Source: an uncultured Acidimicrobiaceae bacterium (GTDB lineage Bacteria > Actinomycetota > Acidimicrobiia > Acidimicrobiales > UBA10347). From it: a stretch of DNA of 64,000 nucleotides. Below the pieces are notes generated by a model. It saw only the letters and a list, made by a program, of their open reading frames with translations. It made no database searches and was not told the origin of the DNA. Below are positions 36,093 through 45,021 of this stretch, piece by piece. Location: contig CAJJAG010000001.1 in NCBI GenBank assembly GCA_905182135.1, positions 124,001-188,000 on the forward strand, in the 5' to 3' direction. Position 1 is the first letter of the stretch, and every line of letters begins with the position of its first letter. The position numbers and the translations under genes are program-made.

Positions 36093-37844
36093 ATGACCGA
36101 ACCATGGATTGTTTCGACGACGCCGCACGACAAATTCAACTTCTACACGCGTGCCAATGTAGGAGAGGTTTTTCCTGATCCGGTAGCGCCGTTGTCGTTC
36201 AGCTGGTTCGAGAATGACGGCACCATCGGCGGCAGCGAAATCGGCTTCCGCGAGGCCTACTACCGCATCGGCGTGATGACGCCCGACGAGCTTCCGGCTG
36301 ACCGGGCCGTCTTCCTCGGCGTTAGCAACGGCTACGCCTACTTGAACGCTTCTGCTCTCCGAATGCTCGGACACCGCGCTCCCGGTATGACCTACACCGA
36401 CATAGACGACGCTTTCTTTGGTGACGCACCCGGTGTTCCTGAGTTCAACCCCGATCTGACCGCAGACCGCCCTGAGCTCACCGCCAAGATCGGCGAGACG
36501 TTCAGCTGGGTGCTGACAACACCAAATCTTCCCAACGTGCTCGCCGACCAAGCTCGCATGAACGAGTTACGAGCGAACCGTCCCGACTTTTCCGCCATGA
36601 GCGACCGCGAGATCGTCGATTGGGTGTGGATCCAGTTCGAAGACCAATTTGCCCACCTGTTCACGGAACATATCTTCATTAGTTTCCTCGCAACGCTGCC
36701 TATCGGCATTATCACTGCGGTCTGCACCGCCGTTGGCAAGCCCGAAGCCATTCTGAAGCTGCTTGCTGGGCTTGGCGATGTCGAATCTGCTGCCCCGTCA
36801 ATGGAGATGTGGAAGCTCGGTCGCATCGTCGCCGGCTCTGCATCGCTCAACGAGATGTTCAATCAAGGTAGTACCGGCCTGGCAGACAAGCTTGTCGCCA
36901 GCTCTGATGCCGACGTCGCCGTATTCAACACTGCGTTCACCACATTCCTGAACAGCTACGGCGCTCGTGGCCCCAACGAGTGGGAAGTCCGGTCACCGAC
37001 TTGGGAGACAGCGCCTGACCTGGCGCTCGCCGCTATCGACCGCATGCGACTTTCGGCCGACGACGCAGCGCCACAACTGCGCAATGACGCACGGGCACAA
37101 GAACGTGAGTCACTCGGCGCCGAGATCGCAGCCATGATCGAAGCTGACCCCGAGACGCATGGCCAGTTCATGGCTGCACTCAGCTCGGCCACCGTGTTCA
37201 TGCCCGGCCGCGAACGCACCAAGACCAACTGCATCAAGTTGGTACACGAAGCACGCGTCGCTCTTTCTGAATGGGGGCGCCGTTGCGTGGCTGCAGGCAC
37301 CTTTCCCGAAGTTCGCTCCTATGGCATGTTGACTAAGCCCGAGCAGTATGCATTCCTCGACGACCCAGCCGGCTTCCACGACATCTTGGTACGCCGCGAA
37401 GAGCACATGACCGAGGTCTCGGCGTTACAGGAGCCATTCCTATTTGTTAACGACCCTGGATCTATCGCCGATATGCCGCGTCGAGACGCCGTCGAGACTG
37501 TCGACATGACAGCTGGCGAAATTTTGCAGGGTGTGCCCGGCTGCCCAGGCACCGCTCGCGGTATAGCTCGAATTGTCCTCGATTCCTTTGACCCAACGGC
37601 CCTTGAGCCGGGCGACATCCTGATCGCACCCATCACCGACCCGTCTTGGACACCGCTCTTTGTGCCGGCTGCCGGTGTCGTCGTCGACGTAGGTGCACCG
37701 CTGAGTCACGCCATCATCGTCAGCCGTGAACTTGGCATCCCGTGCGTGGTATCTGCCACCGGCGCGACCAAACGGATCCCCGATGGAGCGCTGATCGAAG
37801 TAAGCGGCGATACCGGCGTGGTAACCGTTCTCGAACTTCCTTAA
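36093..37844 (+). CDS. PEP-utilizing enzyme mobile-domain protein without a recognisable ATP-grasp domain
   Basis: A 583-residue protein. Only the C-terminal 90 residues are clearly recognisable: PEP-utilizing mobile (phosphohistidine) domain with ILIAPITDPSWTPLF and the phospho-acceptor H539 in LSHAIIVSRELGIPCV, then IPDGALIEVSGDTG. In PEP synthase, pyruvate phosphate dikinase and rifampicin phosphotransferase this swinging domain carries phosphate between an ATP-grasp site and a substrate site. Here the N-terminal 490 residues show no ATP-grasp signature I can see, and resemble the substrate half of phenylphosphate synthase/rifampicin phosphotransferase-type proteins. A partner supplying phosphate may be elsewhere. 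It is divergent from the CoA-transferase gene. Confidence 0.6.
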   Translation: MTEPWIVSTTPHDKFNFYTRANVGEVFPDPVAPLSFSWFENDGTIGGSEIGFREAYYRIGVMTPDELPADRAVFLGVSNGYAYLNASALRMLGHRAPGMTYTDIDDAFFGDAPGVPEFNPDLTADRPELTAKIGETFSWVLTTPNLPNVLADQARMNELRANRPDFSAMSDREIVDWVWIQFEDQFAHLFTEHIFISFLATLPIGIITAVCTAVGKPEAILKLLAGLGDVESAAPSMEMWKLGRIVAGSASLNEMFNQGSTGLADKLVASSDADVAVFNTAFTTFLNSYGARGPNEWEVRSPTWETAPDLALAAIDRMRLSADDAAPQLRNDARAQERESLGAEIAAMIEADPETHGQFMAALSSATVFMPGRERTKTNCIKLVHEARVALSEWGRRCVAAGTFPEVRSYGMLTKPEQYAFLDDPAGFHDILVRREEHMTEVSALQEPFLFVNDPGSIADMPRRDAVETVDMTAGEILQGVPGCPGTARGIARIVLDSFDPTALEPGDILIAPITDPSWTPLFVPAAGVVVDVGAPLSHAIIVSRELGIPCVVSATGATKRIPDGALIEVSGDTGVVTVLELP

Positions 37845-38123
37845 GGCATCACGGCACGACACTCTGACGCTGTGGCACAGCTGCGGGCACCGGTTGTGCA
37901 AATTCTCAACCTGGTAGTCGAACCATGGCGGACTGCACAGGTGTGCACTATCAGCAAGTGACTCAGGGCGCAGCGGGCCGCATGAGCCGTCTGACCAACA
38001 GCGGGTTCCGATCGACGAACTACACGCCAAGCGCCAGCGGAACCAATCGCTGCCGGTGCCTGACTGAACTCACGCGGCTCCGACGTGAGAAGCTGCAAAG
38101 AGACATTGACCAGGGAGAAGCCA

Positions 38124-38705
38124 ATGCAAGCTCGCACTGATGCTGTCACAGCAGCAATGGATGACATCCGCAAGATCGAAGTCGATCTCGGCGTGACACG
38201 CGAAGGAGTCCAGGCAATTCGCGACCGACTCGTCAAGTTGAGCTCACACCGAGAACTCTTCCCGTCCGCGGACTTCCCTGCACCTGGCAGCGACGACGAA
38301 CAAAGCAGTTTTTTATACCGACTAGCCCAAGACAGCGACGACCGGTTCGCTCTCTACGCGCAGTCAAGCCGCGGCCAGGTTGAAACACCTGTGCACAATC
38401 ACACCACCTGGGCAGTCGTTGTTGGCTTCGACGGTCACGAACACAATCGATTCTTCGAGCGCACCGCCGACGGCGTAAACCAGGTCGATGACCATATGGT
38501 CGAGGCCGGAACCGGTGTGGCAATGCTGCCCGATGACCTGCACTCGATTCATATCGACGGGCCTGCACTGAACTTCCACTGCTATGGGCTTGCTCTTGAA
38601 CGGCTCGATGGGCGTGAGTACTACAACGCAACCGAAGACACCTGGAAGATCTTCAAGGGCATCAGCGGCATCCGCGAAGGTCGTACCGATCTGCAATCCT
38701 GTTGA
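38124..38705 (+). CDS. Cysteine dioxygenase-like cupin protein
   Basis: A 193-residue cupin. The start ATG at 38124 has a strong AGGGAGAAG site; the upstream in-frame residues are not family-like. The iron-binding H-x-H pattern is PVHNHTTWAVVVGFDGHEHN, with a third His near LPDDLHSIHI. These features and the length are those of thiol dioxygenases (cysteine or 3-mercaptopropionate dioxygenase). The expected reaction is oxidation of a thiol such as cysteine to its sulfinate. Its TGA overlaps the ATG of the rhodanese gene (TGATG), and such cupin-rhodanese pairs are commonly neighbours, so they probably process a thiol and its sulfur jointly. Confidence 0.82.
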   Translation: MQARTDAVTAAMDDIRKIEVDLGVTREGVQAIRDRLVKLSSHRELFPSADFPAPGSDDEQSSFLYRLAQDSDDRFALYAQSSRGQVETPVHNHTTWAVVVGFDGHEHNRFFERTADGVNQVDDHMVEAGTGVAMLPDDLHSIHIDGPALNFHCYGLALERLDGREYYNATEDTWKIFKGISGIREGRTDLQSC

Positions 38706-40324
38706 TGAGCTCCGCAGTTCGCACCGTCTCGGCAGCGACGCTAAAGGAGTGGCTGCTCGACGGCGATGAACTGGCAGTCCTCGATGCACGCGAGCAGGGT
38801 GTCTACTTCGATTCGCACCTCTTCCATGCCGCATGTATGCCGCTGTCCACAGTCGAGTTGACCATGCCACGCCTCGTGCCGCGGGCATCGACACGCATCG
38901 TGTGGTGTGATGGCGGCCCCGACAGCACCGACCCTGAACTAGCCGCACGAGCATTTACCAAGGCAACCGAACTCGGCTACACAAACTGCTATCTCTTACA
39001 GGGCGGCACCGATGGGTGGGCCTCCAACGGTGGTGAGTTGTACGCCGGTGTCAACGTGCCATCGAAGGCATTCGGCGAATTCGTCGAGCACACCTATGAC
39101 ACGCCTCGGATCCCGGCCGCCGAACTCAAAGCCCTAATCGATGCCAACGCCGACATGGTGATTCTCGACTCACGCCCAATGGGTGAGTTCCGCAGGATGA
39201 GCATTCCCCATGGTGTTGATTGCCCCGGAGCCGAACTGGTCCACCGCGTCAAGGAGGTAGCACCCGATCCGAACACGCTCGTTGTCGTAAATTGCGCCGG
39301 GCGCACCCGCAGCATCATTGGAGCACAATCGCTTCTTAACGCTGGCTTGGAAAATCGGGTTGTTGCACTCGAAAACGGAACGATGGGTTGGGAACTTGCT
39401 GGTTATCAGGTTGCTCGTGACCATGAGAACCATGCCCCAGATCCGTCAGATGGATCACAGGTTTGGTCGACGGCCGCAGCCGCAGCGGTAGGGGCCCGCT
39501 TCGGCGTTCAAGAGATCGGTGTCGACCAACTCGCTGAGTGGCAACTTGACGGTGAACGTACCACCTACCTACTCGACGTTCGAACCCCCGAAGAGTTCAA
39601 CGAAGGCCACCTCGACGGCAGCCTGAGCGCGCCGGGCGGCCAGCTCGTGCAGGCCACCGACGAATACGTCTCTACACACAACGCTCGCTTGGTGCTCGTC
39701 GACGACAACGGTGTACGAGCAACCATGACAGCATCCTGGCTGCAACAACTCGGTTGGCCCGACGCTGTTGTCCTTGCAGGCGGCATTGCCGGTCATGAGC
39801 TACGGACCGGCCCCGGCGCGCGCCAGAGCGTGCCCGCAGTGCCAATCGTCAAGGTCGCCGAGCTTGCTGATCGACTCAAGAGCCACCCAGACACCACAAC
39901 GGTGCTCGACCTCGGCTCAAGCCTGAAGTACCGAAAGCGTGGCCATATCCCTGGCGCATGGTGGGGCGTCCGCAGCCGTCTCCAGCAAGCGCGCGACGTG
40001 ATCGGTGAGACCGAATATTTAGCTCTGACGGCATCCGATGGACGACTAGCCAAACTCGCTGTTCCTGAAGCCGCAGCGCTGTGGCCAGATGCCGAAGTTG
40101 TCGCGCTTGCTGCCGGCAACAAGGGCTGGCGCCACGCCGACTACGACATGGACCCTGGTTTCGATCGCGCCACAACTGACGCGAACGATGTCTGGTACAA
40201 GCCCTATGACCATGACGACGACGATGCCGTCGAGCAACACATGCGCGACTATCTGACTTGGGAGATAGCACTGGTCGAACAACTCGACCGCGACCCCACC
40301 GTTAGCTTCCCTTCGTTCGACTAG
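38705..40324 (+). CDS. Four-domain rhodanese-like sulfurtransferase
   Basis: A 539-residue protein built from four rhodanese-like domains (about 10-115, 130-230, 270-365 and 385-475). The second has the classical active-site loop VNCAGRTRS (Cys). The first has WCDGGPDST, also with a Cys. The third (VDDNGVRA) and the fourth (TASDGRLA) have lost the cysteine, so they are probably structural or regulatory. Start: ATG 38705, with a TTG at 38702 as a weaker alternative. It overlaps the cupin gene, pointing to a role in moving sulfane sulfur made by thiol oxidation. No signal peptide is visible; cytoplasmic. Confidence 0.8.
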   Translation: MSSAVRTVSAATLKEWLLDGDELAVLDAREQGVYFDSHLFHAACMPLSTVELTMPRLVPRASTRIVWCDGGPDSTDPELAARAFTKATELGYTNCYLLQGGTDGWASNGGELYAGVNVPSKAFGEFVEHTYDTPRIPAAELKALIDANADMVILDSRPMGEFRRMSIPHGVDCPGAELVHRVKEVAPDPNTLVVVNCAGRTRSIIGAQSLLNAGLENRVVALENGTMGWELAGYQVARDHENHAPDPSDGSQVWSTAAAAAVGARFGVQEIGVDQLAEWQLDGERTTYLLDVRTPEEFNEGHLDGSLSAPGGQLVQATDEYVSTHNARLVLVDDNGVRATMTASWLQQLGWPDAVVLAGGIAGHELRTGPGARQSVPAVPIVKVAELADRLKSHPDTTTVLDLGSSLKYRKRGHIPGAWWGVRSRLQQARDVIGETEYLALTASDGRLAKLAVPEAAALWPDAEVVALAAGNKGWRHADYDMDPGFDRATTDANDVWYKPYDHDDDDAVEQHMRDYLTWEIALVEQLDRDPTVSFPSFD

Positions 40325-40326
40325 CG

Positions 40327-40359
40327 ACTTGGGACATGTACTAAGTGCATGTCCCAAGT
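40327..40359. terminator. Perfect 12-bp hairpin downstream of the rhodanese gene
   Basis: acttgggacatg and catgtcccaagt are exact reverse complements separated by 9 bases. It starts 2 bp after the rhodanese stop codon, so it probably ends transcription or stabilises the message; there is no strong T-run after it. A related but imperfect hairpin lies at 12198-12230. Confidence 0.5.
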
Positions 40360-40733
40360 GACGGGTGAGAAGAAGCCGCCACAGCGCCAATAGTTGGCTT
40401 CGGCCTGCTTGTGGCGCTGATAAATACCGAACTGGTGCAATAGATGATCCAGCACGATCAGCTGTCGCGTTCACCGCGGCGTCCACCATGTCAGTTTGCG
40501 GTCTGTCAAGACAGCGTCGAGCACCCAAGTGATGTCTTCGGGTTGGTTTGTGCGCACCGATGTTGGCATCTCTGACGCCTCGGCTCGGACGAAGCAGCAG
40601 CACCGCTCAGCTCGGGCGCTGCCACGACTCGTCACCAGCCCACAGCTAGAACAAACGCTGCGAGGCCAACGAAGAGCCTATGACAACATTTTACTCGCCC
40701 ATCATCGGGCCCGACAGGCAATAAGGTCGAGCG
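40360..40733. other. Intergenic gap, possible decayed coding sequence
   Basis: A minus-strand reading gives DAVLTDRKLTWWTPR, a stop, then VLDHLLHQFGIYQRHKQAEA and CGGFFSPVTWDM. The text looks coding but is broken by a stop and belongs to no family I recognise. No start or complete gene is present. Confidence 0.3.
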
Positions 40734-42374
40734 GTGAGCGCAATCGTTGTATCCGATCTGGACTATGCACCCCCCGCAGCAGACTCGTTGTTTTTCGATG
40801 TCAGCTTCGGGGTTGCACCTGGCGACCACGCAGCAATCGTGGGTCCGAACGGTGTCGGTAAGAGCACGATCTTGCGCATCTTGTCTGGTGATCTCGATCC
40901 CGACGGTGGCGAAGTTTCTATTGGCGGCAGCTTCCTGACCATGAGCCAGGATGTTGGCATGGGCGATCCAGACGCTGGCCTGCGCGAGATGTTGTACGAC
41001 GTCGCCGAACCGGCACTACGCGCTGCGGGCAAGGCCATGGTCATTGCCGAAAAAGCCATGAACGATGGCACCGACGATGGCATGTTGTTCGCCGAAGCGA
41101 TCACGACCTGGGGCGATTTGGGCGGCTACGAGCTCGAAGCCCGATGGGCGGCCGCCGCCGAACGAAGCGTAAAAACACCGGTCGACGACTTCAGCACTCG
41201 CAAGGTTGGCGAGCTCTCGGGCGGCGAACGTAAACGAATGGTGTTGGACTTGCTCCTGACCTCGGGTGCCGACGTGCTGTTGCTCGACGAGCCCGACAAC
41301 TATCTCGACATCCCAACCCGAGTTTGGCTCGAACAACAGATCATTGACTGCCCAAGCACGATCCTGATGGTCAGCCATGACCGCTCATTACTCGAACGAG
41401 TCGCCACTAAAATCGTGGTGCTTGAAGGGTCCGGCTGTTGGGTGCACGGCGGGAGCTACGCAACATTCCCCGAGGCCCGTGAGAAGCGCCAGGCCCAGCT
41501 CGGCAATGCGGTCAAACGGTGGAATGAAGAGGAGCGCCGCCTCTTCCGACACATGAAGATTATGAAGGCGCGAGCTGCCTCCAACTTCAAGAACGCAACC
41601 AAAGCAAATGCCGCCGAGACCAGGTGGGAGAAGTTCGTGGCCAAGGGGCCGCCTCCTCTGCCGGTCGCTGATCAGCAGATCAAGGTTGGTCTACGCGGTG
41701 CCGATTCAGCTCGACGTGTCGTGAACATGGTCGATGTCTCGATCGGTGACCTCTTTTTCCCGTTCTCTGACGAGGTCCACTTTGGTGAACGGGTGGGCCT
41801 GATCGGCCCTAATGGCACCGGCAAGACACATCTGCTGCGTGCTCTCGCCGGCGAACTCGAACCAGACGAGGGCACCATTGGACTCGGACCCCGCACATCC
41901 ATCGGCACGTTTACACAGATAAACGACCGACCCGATTTCCTGGGCCGCGAAGCCGTCGACATTATTCGCGAGCGCGTTACAGAAGAAGAAAAAGCGATGA
42001 AGGCGCTCGGGCGATACGGCCTGGCCACACATGCCCGCCAAGAGTTCGAGACACTCTCCGGTGGTCAGAAAGCCCGACTTGAGATCCTATGCATGGAGCT
42101 TGAAGGCCATAACGTCTTGCTGCTCGACGAGCCAACCGACAACCTAGACATCGAGTCGTCCGAGGCGCTCGAACAGGCCCTAGATAGCTTCGTTGGCACC
42201 GTCATAGCCGTAAGCCACGACCGCTCCTTTCTTGAACGTCTCGATCGCTTCGTCATGATCAATGACGACGGCGCCGTCTATTCACTGCCCGACTACGAGA
42301 GTGCGATGCAAGCGTTATCGAACCCCCATGCGATCGACCAGGTCAAACTCGCCAAGCCACTCACACAGGGATAG
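40734..42374 (+). CDS. ABC-F family ATPase
   Basis: A 546-residue duplicated ABC ATPase with no membrane domain. Walker A motifs are GPNGVGKST and GPNGTGKTH; the signature motifs are LSGGERKR and LSGGQKAR; and the Walker B blocks are VLLLDEPDNYLD and VLLLDEPTDNLD. The linker (near 230-300) is rich in charged residues, as in translation-associated ABC-F proteins. The second Walker A ends in TH instead of the usual ST. The start is GTG (40734). Such proteins act on the ribosome in translation rescue or drug protection, not transport. It is monocistronic as far as can be seen. Confidence 0.85.
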   Translation: MSAIVVSDLDYAPPAADSLFFDVSFGVAPGDHAAIVGPNGVGKSTILRILSGDLDPDGGEVSIGGSFLTMSQDVGMGDPDAGLREMLYDVAEPALRAAGKAMVIAEKAMNDGTDDGMLFAEAITTWGDLGGYELEARWAAAAERSVKTPVDDFSTRKVGELSGGERKRMVLDLLLTSGADVLLLDEPDNYLDIPTRVWLEQQIIDCPSTILMVSHDRSLLERVATKIVVLEGSGCWVHGGSYATFPEAREKRQAQLGNAVKRWNEEERRLFRHMKIMKARAASNFKNATKANAAETRWEKFVAKGPPPLPVADQQIKVGLRGADSARRVVNMVDVSIGDLFFPFSDEVHFGERVGLIGPNGTGKTHLLRALAGELEPDEGTIGLGPRTSIGTFTQINDRPDFLGREAVDIIRERVTEEEKAMKALGRYGLATHARQEFETLSGGQKARLEILCMELEGHNVLLLDEPTDNLDIESSEALEQALDSFVGTVIAVSHDRSFLERLDRFVMINDDGAVYSLPDYESAMQALSNPHAIDQVKLAKPLTQG

Positions 42375-42489
42375 AGCTGGCAACGCAGGAGCTACCTCTC
42401 GGTTCGGCTGGCAACGCACGTTTAGCGGGTCCATGTGCGCTGGTGTCCTCTGCATGACGGGTTAGATCCTGTAATTCGTCAAGGAATGT

Positions 42490-42506
42490 GTTCCACCATG
42501 CGGAAC
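42490..42506. promoter_or_regulatory. IclR-type operator candidate before the IclR gene
   Basis: The 17-mer GTTCCACCATGCGGAAC lies within a longer inverted repeat (GTGTTCC/GGAACAC, 42488-42508). It is 28 bp upstream of the GTG start of the IclR gene and differs by one base from a site upstream of fhs (49102-49118). This fits autoregulation. Confidence 0.6.
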
Positions 42507-42534
42507 ACCATCAACCTTCGTCTAGGTTGACAGG

Positions 42535-43284
42535 GTGGGCGTGCAATCGATCGAACGAGCTTTTGCAATTTTGCGCACCCTGGCCGTAGGCCCGAGCGGC
42601 GTCACCGAGCTTGCCAACCGAGTTGATCTACCAAAGTCGACGGTTGCTCGCCTGCTGAATGCGCTCGAAACCGAAAGAGCGATCGAGCAGGACCAAGTCG
42701 GTGGCGAATATCGCCTCGGTCCGGCAATCGAAGAGATCGCTGGCGGCTCGTCGCAGGGGCGCAGCCTGATCGCAGCCGCACAGCCGTTCCTCGTCGACCT
42801 CAGCAAGCGAACCGATGAAGCAAGCGGCCTCGACATCATTGAGGGCCGACAAGTCCAGTTCATAGACATGGTCGAGTCAGGTCAGGATGTGCAGATCCGC
42901 AACTGGACCGGCGAAAGCGGCCCGGCCCACGCTCTGTCGGCAGGTATCGCCATCCTCGCTCACATGTCCGAGTCCGACCTTCGGTCATACATCGATGGTG
43001 GACTCGAACAGATGACGCCCCACACCCTGAGCACAGCCGAAGAACTGTGCGACCGCCTCACTCGGGCAAGGTCAGCTGGTTATGTATGGGTCTATGAAGA
43101 ATTCGCCGAGGGCATCAATTCAGTAGCGGCTCCGGTTTTCGGTCCCGACGGCGTAGTTGCTGCGCTCCGCATCCATGGCCCGACCTACCGCTTCCCTGAT
43201 CCGGACCACAGTCACGATATCGGTCTGCTCGTCGCCGAAGCAGCCCAACAGCTCAGCGAGCAGTTGCAAGAATTCGACCAATAG
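42535..43284 (+). CDS. IclR-family transcriptional regulator
   Basis: A 249-residue IclR-type protein with a winged helix (about 2-60: ERAFAILRTLAVGPSGVTEL and LPKSTVARLLNALE) and an effector-binding GAF-like domain (about 80-245: QPFLVDLSKRTDEASGLDII). The GTG start at 42535 follows a 17-bp palindrome (42490-42506). The GlnA-like gene begins 12 bp after its stop, so they are one operon. A near-identical palindrome lies in front of fhs, which suggests that it regulates C1 and nitrogen-scavenging genes. It could be activator or repressor. Confidence 0.85.
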   Translation: MGVQSIERAFAILRTLAVGPSGVTELANRVDLPKSTVARLLNALETERAIEQDQVGGEYRLGPAIEEIAGGSSQGRSLIAAAQPFLVDLSKRTDEASGLDIIEGRQVQFIDMVESGQDVQIRNWTGESGPAHALSAGIAILAHMSESDLRSYIDGGLEQMTPHTLSTAEELCDRLTRARSAGYVWVYEEFAEGINSVAAPVFGPDGVVAALRIHGPTYRFPDPDHSHDIGLLVAEAAQQLSEQLQEFDQ

Positions 43285-43296
43285 ATCGGCCTGCCC

Positions 43297-44637
43297 ATGA
43301 CCCCCGACGAGCTACAAGCCAGCGTTGCAGCCGACGAGATCGACACCGTCGTCGTGGGGTTCACCGACCATTACGGACGGCTCCTAGGCAAACGTTTCGA
43401 CGCCAGCTTCTTTCTGGAGTCCGGCCTTACCGACGGCACACATGCCTGCGATTATCTACTGACGGTCGATATGGATATGGAGCCAGTCGAAGGTTACGAG
43501 TTTTCCAACTGGGACGGCGGCTACGGCGATTTCCATTTGGTGCCAGACGCCACAACGCTGCGCCCCGCTGCCTGGACCGAACGCACTGCGTTGGTCTTGT
43601 GCGACGTCGAAGCGAATACAACGCACGAGCTCGTGCCGGTTGCGCCCCGATCAATCCTGCGGGCCCAGATCGCAAAGCTCGATGCAGCCGGCTACGCCTC
43701 TGCCGCTGCTTCAGAGCTTGAGTTCTTTCTCTACCGAGACTCCTACCACCAGGCGCACCACAAAAACTTCCATAACCTCGATGCCGCTGGTTGGTACGTC
43801 GAGGACTACCACCTGGTTCAAGGAGCCCGGGTCGAGGATTACGTCGGCGCCGCACGACGCGCCTTGTCCGCGTCCGAAATTCCGGTCGAGAACTCCAAGG
43901 GCGAAGCAGCGATTGGTCAGCACGAACTGAACGTTCGTTACGCTCCGGCGCTAACCATGGCTGACCGCCACGTCGTGATGAAACAGGGCATGAAGGAGTT
44001 GGCAGACCAGCTCGGTGTCAGCGTGTCGTTCATGGCTAAACCCCATGCCGGTCAGCCTGGAAGCAGCTGTCACCTGCATCTGTCCCTGTGGCAAGACGGC
44101 ACGAACGTCTTCGCCGAGAATGCCGCCGACCCCGACCTCTTCCGCTGGTTTCTGGGTGGCTGGATGCACCACACCCCTGACCTCATGCCGTTCTATGCCC
44201 CGACGATCAATTCCTACAAGCGATACCAAAGCCAGTCGTGGGCGCCGACCCGGATCGCTTGGTCCCACGACAATCGCACGACGTCGTTCCGCATTGTCGG
44301 ATCTGGGCAGAGCCGACGGATCGAGTGCCGCCTGCCAGGCGCAGACGCCAATCCTTATTTGGCGTTTGCTGCCGCGATCGCTAGCGGGCTCGACGGCATC
44401 GAGAAACAGATCGAACCGCCAACCGAGCTTGTCGGCGATGCCTACGCCAGCGATGCCGCCGAGATCGAGACAACATTGCGAGCTGCCAATGAACGCTTCC
44501 GCGGGAGCGCCGAAGCTCGACGCCTGCTCGGCGACCCTGTAGTTGACCACTACGCTCATCACTTTGCCATGGAAGTCGCCGCATACGACCGATCTGTCAC
44601 CGACTGGGAACGCCGCCGCTACTTCGAACAGATATGA
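43297..44637 (+). CDS. Glutamine synthetase-family ligase, gamma-glutamyl-amine type candidate
   Basis: A 446-residue GlnA-superfamily protein. The N-terminal beta-grasp is short. Catalytic regions include SELEFFLYRDS, the QHELNVRYAP and FMAKPHAGQPGSSCHLHLSL blocks and the later RIECRLPGADANPYLAFAAA. Length and pattern match the GlnA-like ligases that join glutamate to amines (gamma-glutamylmethylamide, -ethanolamide or -polyamine) more than true GlnA. It is directly downstream of the IclR gene. In a window with quaternary-amine demethylation, capture of methylamine or ethanolamine is possible. The tyrosine adenylylation site of true GlnA is not evident. The substrate remains inferred. Confidence 0.8.
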   Translation: MTPDELQASVAADEIDTVVVGFTDHYGRLLGKRFDASFFLESGLTDGTHACDYLLTVDMDMEPVEGYEFSNWDGGYGDFHLVPDATTLRPAAWTERTALVLCDVEANTTHELVPVAPRSILRAQIAKLDAAGYASAAASELEFFLYRDSYHQAHHKNFHNLDAAGWYVEDYHLVQGARVEDYVGAARRALSASEIPVENSKGEAAIGQHELNVRYAPALTMADRHVVMKQGMKELADQLGVSVSFMAKPHAGQPGSSCHLHLSLWQDGTNVFAENAADPDLFRWFLGGWMHHTPDLMPFYAPTINSYKRYQSQSWAPTRIAWSHDNRTTSFRIVGSGQSRRIECRLPGADANPYLAFAAAIASGLDGIEKQIEPPTELVGDAYASDAAEIETTLRAANERFRGSAEARRLLGDPVVDHYAHHFAMEVAAYDRSVTDWERRRYFEQI

Positions 44638-45021
44638 ATTAGCAGTGTTGCTGCGCTAGGGACCTGGGTTTCGCTGACACTGAAGGAAGCCACCGCCCTG
44701 TTCACTCGAGCACTGTTTCGGTGGCGGGCGACCGGCGGTTGCTCTGCAAGTTGCAGGAACCGCGTCCAAAGAACTACCTCAACGCGCCCGAAACACTGCA
44801 GGGTTTGACGGACGCTCAGTCATCGTTTCTGCTCGATGTTCTCGGAGAGCAAAGCCCGTGGCGCCATGACTTCGACTAAATTTAGCTGCGGGCTACGCCC
44901 CATCTATTGGTCGCTCCAGTCTTGGGATTATCTAGCCGCAACATCACCAAGAATGAGCCGATCGGTGCAACAATGGGCGGTGCCGTGGCTCCGGGGCAGA
45001 GCGCTACTACTCTCTCGCTCA
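44638..45021. other. Intergenic gap with a weak hairpin
   Basis: A 384-bp gap between two rightward genes. Weak complementarity (gccaccg at 44689-44695 and cggtggc at 44719-44725) forms a hairpin of 7 bp with a 23-bp loop, maybe ending the GlnA-like transcript. No gene recognised; the open frame that begins at 44836 reads into the lipoprotein but lacks a family-like start there. Confidence 0.35.

Noticed and set aside
38364..38954. Long minus-strand frame opposite the cupin and rhodanese genes
   Set aside because: It is antisense to two well-supported genes and its residue content is Arg/Cys-rich, as expected of a shadow frame.
40360..40733. Insertion-sequence transposase
   Set aside because: The coding-looking trace has no DDE or HUH motif, and no terminal inverted repeats were found.
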